A DNA stretch of 64,000 bases from Gemmatimonas phototrophica. Lineage in GTDB: Bacteria; Latescibacterota; UBA2968; UBA8231. A program made the position numbers and the translations under genes. The notes beneath the pieces are model-generated. The model was given only the letters and a program-made list of their open reading frames with translations. It ran no database searches and was not told the origin of the DNA. The stretch is from NCBI GenBank assembly GCA_945861755.1, contig CAMAVQ010000002.1:25120-89119 (forward strand), in the 5' to 3' direction. Shown piece by piece: positions 1-8,503 of this stretch (its first letter is position 1; the number at the start of each line of letters is the position of its first letter).

Positions 1-1821
1 GCTGCCGCGGTGCTGCTCGACTGTTCCTACAGCACCGGCTATCGCCAAGGGGGCGTCCCGCTCTTCGATCAGCTGCGCCATCAGGCCCAGGACCTGTTGG
101 ATATTTTCTCCCGGCGCGACGAAGTGGTGCTCATTCCCTTTGCCAGCCGGCCCCTGGGCACCGACCCCGCCGCCGGGCGCGACCAACTGGCCAAACAACT
201 GGGAGAGTTGGCGCCCACCCAGGAGGCCACTGACCTGGAGCCGGCTCTGCGGGCTGCCACCGATTTCTGCGCTGCCCACCCGCAACTGCGCCAGGAGATC
301 TACCTGCTGGGCGATCTGGCCCGCCACAACTGGGCGCAGGTCTCGCCCAAGGCCGAATGGCTGCCTCAGGCGCAGATCTATATCGCCGACCTGGGGACGG
401 CCGAACGGGGCAATATCCATGTGGATGAAGTTCGCTTCTCTTCGTGGTTGGCGGCACCGGGCAAGAAACTGAACGCCCGAGCCCTGTTGGCCAATACCGC
501 GTCCCAGCCGGCGCCGCAGACCGCAGTGGACGTGTACCTCGAAGGTGAGCGGGTCCGCCACCAGGAAGCAGACCTGCGCCCAGGGGAAGAGTTCCAGCTC
601 GACTTTGCCCTGACCCCGCGCCGGGCTGGTCTGCTCGGCGGCTACGTGGAGGTCCAGGATGACGCCCTGCCCCTGGACAACCGCCGCTACTTCACCCTCA
701 GCGTGCCCGACTCCTTCCGAGTGCTGGTCTTGGGCCATCAACCCGAAGACACCTATTATCCGCGGCGCGCCCTGGCCGCCAGCGCTGCGGCCGACCCAGC
801 CCTGGCGCTGCGCTTCGGGCTGGTCGTCGAGCTGGAACCCTCCCTGCTAGAGCAGACCCAGGTGCTGCTGCTGTGCAATCTGAATTATCTCTCCCCCGAA
901 CAGGCGGCCCTGGTGCAGAACTTTGTCGCCGGCGGCGGCTCGCTGGTCCTCTTTCCTTCCCCGCAGGCCGATCTGAATTTCTTCAACCGCAATCTGCTGC
1001 CCGGCCTCTTGCCGGCGCGGCTGGGAGCGGTCATCGGCCAGCCGGGCAGCACAAACACCGGCCAGGGCCTGAGCCCGCAACTGCCCTATCACTCCCTCTT
1101 TGAGGGACTCTTCACCCGGGATGCCGGGGATCAGCCACATTTCCGCGCCTTCTTCTCGCTGGCTGCCGCCGCCACGGCTGACCAGGAAAGTGCGCCGATG
1201 GTCCACTTTGCCGACGGCCAGCCAGCCGCCATCCTCGGCTGGAAAGAGCAGGGCCAGGTGGTGCTCTTCACCACCCCCCTCTCCCTGGAGTGGAACGACC
1301 TGCCCCTCAAGGGACTCTTTGCCCCCATGATCCACCGCCTGGTGCGTTACCTGAGTCTGCCTGCCGAAGCCGATCAACCCTACCTGGTGGGCCAAACGCT
1401 GAGACGTTACCTGCCCGGCACCAGCGCCGACGATCACCTCCAGGCAGAAACCCCTGCCGGCCGCAAGCTGTGGCTTTCGGCGACGATGCAGGCGGGGCGC
1501 TGCTGGTGGCAGATCCCGCACGCCGGGGAAGCGGGCTTGTGGCGCCTGTGGAAGGAGGGCCGGCTGGTCGATCTCTTCGCCGTCAATCCCGATCCCCGCG
1601 AAGCCGATCTCAGCCTGGTATCCCGCCAGCACCTCGAACAGCTCTTTGGTCCTGGGCGCACCCGCTTCTTCCAACCCCAGGACGAATTGCGCTCCCTGGT
1701 GCTGGGCAACCGCTACGGCCGCGAACTGTGGCGCGAATGCCTGGCCCTGGCCCTGCTGCTGCTGCTCTTGGAGCTGTGGCTGGCCCGCGCCCCGCAGCGC
1801 CACACCCCGGCCGCCGCCTGA
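1..1821 (+). CDS. VWA/BatA-like membrane protein (5' truncated by window edge)
   Basis: Open frame runs to the window edge; MIDAS-like DCSYST motif, C-terminal hydrophobic helix; directly upstream of ABC/GldG-type genes. Confidence 0.75.
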   Translation, partial: AAAVLLDCSYSTGYRQGGVPLFDQLRHQAQDLLDIFSRRDEVVLIPFASRPLGTDPAAGRDQLAKQLGELAPTQEATDLEPALRAATDFCAAHPQLRQEIYLLGDLARHNWAQVSPKAEWLPQAQIYIADLGTAERGNIHVDEVRFSSWLAAPGKKLNARALLANTASQPAPQTAVDVYLEGERVRHQEADLRPGEEFQLDFALTPRRAGLLGGYVEVQDDALPLDNRRYFTLSVPDSFRVLVLGHQPEDTYYPRRALAASAAADPALALRFGLVVELEPSLLEQTQVLLLCNLNYLSPEQAALVQNFVAGGGSLVLFPSPQADLNFFNRNLLPGLLPARLGAVIGQPGSTNTGQGLSPQLPYHSLFEGLFTRDAGDQPHFRAFFSLAAAATADQESAPMVHFADGQPAAILGWKEQGQVVLFTTPLSLEWNDLPLKGLFAPMIHRLVRYLSLPAEADQPYLVGQTLRRYLPGTSADDHLQAETPAGRKLWLSATMQAGRCWWQIPHAGEAGLWRLWKEGRLVDLFAVNPDPREADLSLVSRQHLEQLFGPGRTRFFQPQDELRSLVLGNRYGRELWRECLALALLLLLLELWLARAPQRHTPAAA

Positions 1822-1882
1822 AACCATTCCCGCAGCGGGGCGTTCTGCCCTTATTGACTGCCCGGAGCTAGTCCAGCTATTT

Positions 1883-2629
1883 ATGACCATGATTGCGGTA
1901 GAATCTGTCACGCGCTACTACGGCGCCCTCAAAGCGGTCGACGCAGTCAGCTTTGGGGTGGAACGCGGCGAGATCGTCGGTTTTGTCGGGCCCAACGGGG
2001 CCGGCAAAAGCACCGTGCTCAAGATGCTCTCCACCTTCCTGCTCCCCAGCTCGGGCCGTATCCTGGTCGACGGCCTCGACACCGCCCTGCAACCTCTGGA
2101 GGTGCGCCAGCGCATCGGCTATCTGTCGGGCGACACCCCACTCTACCTGGACATGCGGGTGGACAAGTTCCTGCTCTTCGTGGGCCGGGCCCGCGGTCTG
2201 CGCGGCACTGACCTGGCCGGCCACCTGGAGCGCACGGTGCAAACTTGTGGTCTTCAGGGCGTGCTGCTGCAGCGGGTGGGCCAATGTTCGACCGGATACC
2301 GCCAGCGCATCGGCCTGGCCTCGGCCCTCATCCACGATCCTCCCATCCTGCTTTTGGACGAGCCCACCCACGGTTTCGACCCGATGCAGGTGATGGCGTT
2401 CCGCCAACTGCTGCGCCAGCTGAGCCGGGACCGAGCCGTGCTCTTCAGCACCCACATCATCGCCGACGTGGAAGCATCCAGCGACCGGGTGTTGATCATC
2501 CATCAGGGCCGGCTCTTGGCCCAGGGCCGGCTTCCCGACCTGGCCGCCGCCAGCGGCAGGCCCCAGGCCGGCCTTGAAGAACTCTTCGCCCACCTGGTCC
2601 AGACCAGCCGGGGTCCCGATCATGCCTGA
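1883..2629 (+). CDS. ABC transporter ATP-binding protein (GldA/ABC-2 type)
   Basis: Walker A GPNGAGKST, signature STGYRQRIGLA, Walker B ILLLDEPT; start at MTMIAVESVTRYYG. Confidence 0.93.
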   Translation: MTMIAVESVTRYYGALKAVDAVSFGVERGEIVGFVGPNGAGKSTVLKMLSTFLLPSSGRILVDGLDTALQPLEVRQRIGYLSGDTPLYLDMRVDKFLLFVGRARGLRGTDLAGHLERTVQTCGLQGVLLQRVGQCSTGYRQRIGLASALIHDPPILLLDEPTHGFDPMQVMAFRQLLRQLSRDRAVLFSTHIIADVEASSDRVLIIHQGRLLAQGRLPDLAAASGRPQAGLEELFAHLVQTSRGPDHA

Positions 2630-3383
2630 GTTTCGCGCCCCCAGAGCCTACGTCGAAGGCGTGCTGGTCATCTGTGCTCGGGAACTGGAAGCCTACTTCG
2701 ACTCCCCCATCGCCTATATCTGCGCCACCGCTTTTCTGGTACTCTCGGGCACTACCTTTATGAACACCTTCTTTCTCGACGGGGTGGTGGACATGTCCCC
2801 CTACTTCGAGGTGCTGCCCTTTCTGCTCATCCCCTTTATTCCCGCCCTGTCCATGCGCACCTGGGCCGAGGAGCGGGCCCAGCACACCTTTGAGCTGCTG
2901 ATGACCCTGCCGCTGCGCTCCTCTCAGTTGGTGCTGGGCAAATACCTGGCGGCCCTGGGTTTTTATCTGGTGGTGCTGGCCGGCAGCCTGCCCATCGCCC
3001 TCATGCTCTGCTGGCTGGGTGATCCGGACTTGGGGTTGATCCTGGCCAACTACCTGGGGGCCGGGGCCCTGGGCGCCTTTTTCCTCTCTTTCGGCGTCCT
3101 GGTCTCCTGCCTGACCCGCAACCAGATCGTCGCCTTTGTGCTGGCCGCCCTCATCGGTTTCTTCTTTGTCTTCAGCGGCTACGAGCAGGTAGTCGAGGTC
3201 CTCGACGGCCTGAGCCCGGGCTGGCAGGTGGGCACCTGGCTGTACGAATCGGTCTCCGTCATGCCGCATTACCAGGCCTTTGGCCGGGGTGTGGTGGCCC
3301 TGGCCGACGTGTTCTACTTTTTGCTGATGAGCGGCTTCTTCCTCTGGGCCAACGACCTGGTCCTCAGGCGGAGCAAGCTTTGA
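2622..3383 (+). CDS. ABC-2 type permease (GldF-like)
   Basis: Multi-TM protein, YFDSPIAYI...AFLVLSGTTF, SMRTWAEERAQHTFELLMTLP typical of GldF/ABC-2 permeases; overlaps the ATPase gene. Confidence 0.9.
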   Translation: MPEFRAPRAYVEGVLVICARELEAYFDSPIAYICATAFLVLSGTTFMNTFFLDGVVDMSPYFEVLPFLLIPFIPALSMRTWAEERAQHTFELLMTLPLRSSQLVLGKYLAALGFYLVVLAGSLPIALMLCWLGDPDLGLILANYLGAGALGAFFLSFGVLVSCLTRNQIVAFVLAALIGFFFVFSGYEQVVEVLDGLSPGWQVGTWLYESVSVMPHYQAFGRGVVALADVFYFLLMSGFFLWANDLVLRRSKL

Positions 3384-6300
3384 GGCGTTCCCTGCTGTTG
3401 CACGCCGGGCTCACTTTGGTCCTGCTGCTGCTCATTGCCCTGCAGGGGGGCCGGCTGGCGCGGCGCAACCACTGGGAGTTGGACCTGGATGGGGCCTCGC
3501 CCTCCACCCTCTCCCCCCAGACCATCGCCTTCCTCCGCCAGCTGGACCACAAAGTCTCCATCACCTATTTCTCCACCGATCCGGAGCGCATGCCCTCGCG
3601 CCTGAAGCACCTCGAAGCTGAGGTGCGGCAAGTGCTGGAGGCCCTGCAGGCACACGCTTACGGCCATCTCGAACTCCGCGTCCTCGACCCCGCACTGAGC
3701 GGAGCACCGGGCATCACCTATGCCGCCGCCAAGAAAGTCTCCCCCTTCAAGGTGCGCCGGGTTCTAGAGGACGAACACCAGCAGCAGGAGATCTGGTCCT
3801 CCCTGGTGCTGGCCCCCGAAGGAGCCCCGGAGATTCTGATTCAGAGCATCGAGCAAAGCGACCTGCTCGAAGAGCTGATTATTGCCAATCTGCAAACGCT
3901 TGCCCAGCCGCTGCAACCCACCTTTGCTGTGGCGGCACCCCCCGGCACCTGCCAGCTACTGCCCCGCTACCTGAGCCAGTACGGGCCGGTGGTGGAGGTG
4001 GATCTGGACCGCGATCCGGGCGCTCCCATCGACGCCGATGTGCTCTTCTGGATTCAGCCTCAGACCATCTCCCCGGCCCAGGTGCGCCAACTGCGGCGCT
4101 TCCTCGACGAGGGGCGTTCGGCGGTGCTGGCCGGCAGCGCCTATGCCATCGAATACCTGCCAGCCGGCGGCCAGTGGCGCTTCCGCGCCCTGCCCCTGTC
4201 CACCGCCTGGGAAGAGTTGCTGCGGCCCTGGGGGCTGCGGCCCCAGCCCGACCTGCTGCTGGATCGGGCCGCCGGCCCGGTGTCGGTGGCGGCCGGCGGC
4301 AGCCTCAGCCAGGTGGAGGCCTCCTTCCAGTTGCGCTGCACCCCGGCTTTCCGCGATGGGAGAAGTTTTGTCGCCCAGGCGCGCGGCGCCCTGGGCTTTG
4401 TGGGCGCCAGCGCCCTGGAGCTGGACCCCGCGGCTGTGGCCACCGCCGGCTTCCAGGCCGAAGTGGTGGCTACCACCACCGAAAATGCCTGGGTGCAGCC
4501 CCTGCCCCAGGGCGAATTCAGCCAGGCCGAGTTGTCCCAAGCCCAATTCCAGGTGGGCAAGCAAAACCTGATGGTCTTGCTCAAACCCGAGGACCCCTGG
4601 GTGGGTCAACTGGTGGTGCTGGCCAGCCCCAGCCCCTTCCAGGACCCGTTCATCGACCAGCCCGGCTACGGGCATCAGGCCTTGCTGCGCGACCTAGCCC
4701 GCACCCTGGCCGCCCCGCAGCGGTTGGTGCGCATCCGGGTGGAACGGCCCCAGCCCCAACCCCTGCCTCCCCTGGGCAACGCCGCCCGGCTTTTCTGGCG
4801 CGGCTGGGCCGTCTTTGCCCTGCCCCTAATCCTGATCGTACTGGGCCTGCGTCGCTATCGCGGCAGTGGGCGGCGCTGGTCCCCCCCGGCACTGGAGACC
4901 GTCCTGCGCCCGGGCTTGGCCCTGGCCGGCCTCATCGCCCTTCCCTGGCTCGGGAGATCTATGAGCCCGGTGCAGCTCGACCTGACCGAAGAAAAACTCA
5001 ACACCCCGGCTCCACTGACCATGCAACTCCTCGACCAGCACCGCGCGAATCTGCAAGTGGAAGCCGCGCTCACCCCACAGGCCTCCATGCCGCCCGGCCT
5101 GAAGATCATCGAACCGAAAATCAAAAACCTCCTCGGCCGGGCAGGCCTCGCCGTCCGTTTCCTGCGCCCTGCAGACCAGGGCGAGCGCACCCGCCTGCAG
5201 GTCCAAGGGTTCCGGCCCATCGAGGTGCAGCGGGTCTTGCAGGATACCCTGGCCAGGCAGTTGGTGTGGAGCGGCCTGCGCCTGGAGGAGGAGGGGAAGA
5301 GCGCCCTGATCCCGCACCTGGACCAGCGCAGCGCAGGCCACCTGGAATTTCTGGTGGCCGCCGCCCTCAAACGCCTGGAGATGGGCCGCGCTCCCCGCGT
5401 GGCAGTGGTCGCCGACTGGCCCCGCCTCTCGCCAGCCGAAGCACTGGAGGACTTCCAGCGCCAGGGACTCAGCGCCCCCAGCGGCACCGACGTGTACCGC
5501 CAGCTGAAAATCCTGCTCCAGGACTACGGCTACGATGTCACCTACGTAAATCCCCAGGAACCAGTGCTGCCCGCTGACACCGATGTCTTTCTCTGGATGC
5601 AGCCGCGCCGCGACTCGGGGCGCCTCATAATACTGCTGGGCCAGCACCTGGCCCAGGGCCGGCCAGGCATCGTCGCCCTGCAGCATTTCAATATCCAGCA
5701 GCGCCAGTACCGGGGCGCCGGCTTCCAGACCGTGTACTGGCCCCAGCCCCAGTTCCAGGATCTGGACCGCTACCTGAATCTGCTGGGCGTGGAGCAGGTG
5801 CGCGAGGTGTTGATGGACCGCACCCAGCACCATTTGGCCCTGGCCACCCAGGTCAACCGCAGCGCCCAACGCGAATACGACCCCCAGGAGGTGGCCCTGC
5901 CTTTCCTGATCCGCGCGGTGGGCACCGATTTCTCTCCCGCTTCCGAAATCACCCGCCACCTGGGGGATCTGCTCTTCATCTGGGGCAACCGCTTTGCCCT
6001 CGATATCAACCGCCTCCAGGCCCTGGGCCTGACCTCCCAGGTGCTGGTCAGCACCTCGGACCAGGCCTGGTCCTTTGCCTGGCAGGGCGGCTGGTTGCCC
6101 CCCGAGATCTTCACCCCGACCTCGTACCTGCCCGGCAGGCAACCGCTGGCCCTGGACCTGGAAGGGGTCTTCCCTCCTCCCGCGCTGAGCGCCGAAGGCA
6201 AGGTCTCGCTGCTGCCGCCGGCCCCGGGCCAAGCGCCCGGCCAGCTCTTGCTGATCGGCTCCTCCGAGATGTTCAAGGATGATTACCTCTACGCCCCCGG

Positions 6301-6529
6301 CTTCGAAGATGCGCAGTTCATGCTCAACGCCGTGGCCCGCGCGGCGTACGGCCCGGAGCTGGCCGCGCTCCAGGCCCGCCATCCAGCCTCTCGCGGCTTT
6401 GCCTTTATCGATACCGGGGCCAAAGCCTGCTGGCGCGCTTTTGCCCTGGGAGCCGGTCCGCTGCTCCTGCTGCTGGGGGGCCTGTACCGCTGGCGCCGGC
6501 GCCACCACCCGCTGAGACTGGCCAGATGA
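3380..6529 (+). CDS. GldG-like ABC-associated auxiliary protein, tandem-duplicated (1049 aa)
   Basis: N-terminal TM, ABC_transp_aux-like region, TM, then a second complete copy and a C-terminal TM; 4-nt overlaps with neighbours. Confidence 0.8.
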   Translation: MRRSLLLHAGLTLVLLLLIALQGGRLARRNHWELDLDGASPSTLSPQTIAFLRQLDHKVSITYFSTDPERMPSRLKHLEAEVRQVLEALQAHAYGHLELRVLDPALSGAPGITYAAAKKVSPFKVRRVLEDEHQQQEIWSSLVLAPEGAPEILIQSIEQSDLLEELIIANLQTLAQPLQPTFAVAAPPGTCQLLPRYLSQYGPVVEVDLDRDPGAPIDADVLFWIQPQTISPAQVRQLRRFLDEGRSAVLAGSAYAIEYLPAGGQWRFRALPLSTAWEELLRPWGLRPQPDLLLDRAAGPVSVAAGGSLSQVEASFQLRCTPAFRDGRSFVAQARGALGFVGASALELDPAAVATAGFQAEVVATTTENAWVQPLPQGEFSQAELSQAQFQVGKQNLMVLLKPEDPWVGQLVVLASPSPFQDPFIDQPGYGHQALLRDLARTLAAPQRLVRIRVERPQPQPLPPLGNAARLFWRGWAVFALPLILIVLGLRRYRGSGRRWSPPALETVLRPGLALAGLIALPWLGRSMSPVQLDLTEEKLNTPAPLTMQLLDQHRANLQVEAALTPQASMPPGLKIIEPKIKNLLGRAGLAVRFLRPADQGERTRLQVQGFRPIEVQRVLQDTLARQLVWSGLRLEEEGKSALIPHLDQRSAGHLEFLVAAALKRLEMGRAPRVAVVADWPRLSPAEALEDFQRQGLSAPSGTDVYRQLKILLQDYGYDVTYVNPQEPVLPADTDVFLWMQPRRDSGRLIILLGQHLAQGRPGIVALQHFNIQQRQYRGAGFQTVYWPQPQFQDLDRYLNLLGVEQVREVLMDRTQHHLALATQVNRSAQREYDPQEVALPFLIRAVGTDFSPASEITRHLGDLLFIWGNRFALDINRLQALGLTSQVLVSTSDQAWSFAWQGGWLPPEIFTPTSYLPGRQPLALDLEGVFPPPALSAEGKVSLLPPAPGQAPGQLLLIGSSEMFKDDYLYAPGFEDAQFMLNAVARAAYGPELAALQARHPASRGFAFIDTGAKACWRAFALGAGPLLLLLGGLYRWRRRHHPLRLAR

Positions 6530-7557
6530 AGCGCCTGCCCTTCTCCCTGTTGGCCTTGCTGGCTCTGCTCATCCTGGCCAACTACCTGCTCGAAACACGG
6601 CAGCAGGCCCGGCGCCTGGAAACCGGCATCCTGCGCCCGATGACCAAGGCACCCACCACAGCGCCGCAACGGCTGCTGGTGCAACTGGGGCCCCAGACCT
6701 GGACCTATGTGCTGCGGGCAGGGATCTGGAGATACCCCGGGTACTTCGACGCCTTTGCCCAGGCCGAGGGCGTCGACTATGTGCTGGAGAGCCTGCTGCG
6801 CGCCCCGGGCACGGTGTACGGCGCGGGTAGCGCGGATCTAACCCGCCTGGGATTGAGCCCCGAGCAGGCCCTGAAGCTGAAAGTAGAAGGCGAAGGGGGC
6901 CTCCCCCTGGCTGAAGTGTGGATCGGGCAGGGCATCCCCGGTCCGGGGGCCCCAGAGTGTTACGCCCGCCCCGCCGGCTCGGACACCATCTTCCACCTGC
7001 ACGCCAATCCCCGCCTGGCCCTGGGCCGCACGGCCCCCCCCCTGCTGGACAACCGCGTCCTGCCCGCAGCGCTGGGACGCAAGCCCGTCGCCCAGGTCGA
7101 ATTCTCGCGCCCCAACTACCCCCTCCGCTCCCTGCGCCGGATACCGACCGCCCCGGCCCCGCCCCCCCTGCCCGGCCGTCCCCCCCAGCTACCCGAATAC
7201 CAATGGCGGGCCGAGTGGGGCGGCCAGGACCTGGTCTGCGGCACGGCCAATGCCTTTGCCTATGTCGATTTCCTAGACCAGCTCCGTTGGACCGCCCTCG
7301 TGGACCCCCATACACCCCTCGCCCTCCAGGGCCAGCTGCGCCTGAGGGACGAAGCCGACAGCGTGGATGTGCTGGAGGTGGGACCCCAGGACGAACGCGG
7401 CCAGATCTTGTTGCGCCACCATGGCACCGGACTGGTCTGTACCCTGGACCCGGGCCAGGCGGCCCTGCTCTTCCCCAGCCGGGCCGCGTTGCTGGACACC
7501 CTGCCGGCCGCCTCCCCCTACCGGCGGCCCGCGCCAGCCGGCGAAGGCACTTTCTGA
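6526..7557 (+). CDS. DUF4340-like protein with N-terminal TM
   Basis: N-terminal hydrophobic anchor; position directly after GldG; fold-like pattern LTRLGLSPEQALKLKVEGEGG. Confidence 0.65.
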   Translation: MKRLPFSLLALLALLILANYLLETRQQARRLETGILRPMTKAPTTAPQRLLVQLGPQTWTYVLRAGIWRYPGYFDAFAQAEGVDYVLESLLRAPGTVYGAGSADLTRLGLSPEQALKLKVEGEGGLPLAEVWIGQGIPGPGAPECYARPAGSDTIFHLHANPRLALGRTAPPLLDNRVLPAALGRKPVAQVEFSRPNYPLRSLRRIPTAPAPPPLPGRPPQLPEYQWRAEWGGQDLVCGTANAFAYVDFLDQLRWTALVDPHTPLALQGQLRLRDEADSVDVLEVGPQDERGQILLRHHGTGLVCTLDPGQAALLFPSRAALLDTLPAASPYRRPAPAGEGTF

Positions 7558-7648
7558 GCGGGGGAGACCGGTCGCCGGCAATTTTGCCCTGCGCTCAGCC
7601 GGAACGTATTTTCTCAGAACCAACAGAAGATTCGGCCCCACTGGGAGG

Positions 7649-8500
7649 ATGACCATGATTGTCGACGTACACAGCCATGTCTGGAGATACCCCGACGACT
7701 TTACCGACGAGTTCCGCCGCCAGGCACGCTTTGTGGCCAGGGCCGGGCAGGAGTTGGATCTGCGCGTCACCTACGAAGCCTACCGCCAGGGTGCCCAGAG
7801 CTGCGACAAGACCATTGTCTTCGGCGGCAAAGCCCGGCTCTCCGGCGTGTGGGTGGACGACGAATACGTGGCCCAGTACGCCAGAGACCACGCCGACACC
7901 TGCATCGGCTTTCTCTCCGTGGACCCGACCCAGCCCGGCTGGGAAAAGGAACTGGAACACGGCCACCAGCAACTGGGCCTGAAGGGCATCAAGCTCCTGT
8001 CCATGTACGCCGGCTTCTACCCCCACGACGAAAAACTCGATCCCCTTTGGCGCTACGCCACTGAACACCGCCTGCCGGTCCTGCTCCACACCGGCACCAC
8101 CTTCGTGGCCCAGGCCCCCCTCGACTGCACCCTGCCCCGCCACCTCGACGTGGTGGCCACCCGCTTCCCCCAGGTCAAAATCATCATGGCCCACCTGAGC
8201 CACCCCTACGAGGGGGAATGCGCGGTGGTGATCCGCAAACATCCCAATGTGTACGCCGATGTCAGCGCCCTGCACTATCGCCCCTTCCAGCTCTACCACA
8301 GCCTGATGCTGGTGCAGGAATACGGGGTCTGGCACAAGCTGCTCTTTGGCAGCGACTACCCTTTTACCACCATCGACGCCTCCATCCAGGGACTCTTCGA
8401 CCTGAACAAAATGCTCGACGGCACCGCACTGCCGCGCCTGCGCGAAAAGGAGATCGCCGCCCTGATCCACCGGGACAGTTTGGACCTCCTGGGGTTGTGA
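7649..8500 (+). CDS. Amidohydrolase family protein (Amidohydro_2/TIM barrel)
   Basis: VDVHSH N-terminal metal motif, LLHTGTTF, IIMAHLSHPYEGE, LLFGSDYPF. Confidence 0.85.
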   Translation: MTMIVDVHSHVWRYPDDFTDEFRRQARFVARAGQELDLRVTYEAYRQGAQSCDKTIVFGGKARLSGVWVDDEYVAQYARDHADTCIGFLSVDPTQPGWEKELEHGHQQLGLKGIKLLSMYAGFYPHDEKLDPLWRYATEHRLPVLLHTGTTFVAQAPLDCTLPRHLDVVATRFPQVKIIMAHLSHPYEGECAVVIRKHPNVYADVSALHYRPFQLYHSLMLVQEYGVWHKLLFGSDYPFTTIDASIQGLFDLNKMLDGTALPRLREKEIAALIHRDSLDLLGL

Positions 8501-8503
8501 ACC

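Noticed and set aside
4826-6508. 560-aa minus-strand ORF opposite the GldG-like gene
   Set aside because: Antisense shadow ORF; the plus-strand frame has clear domain structure.
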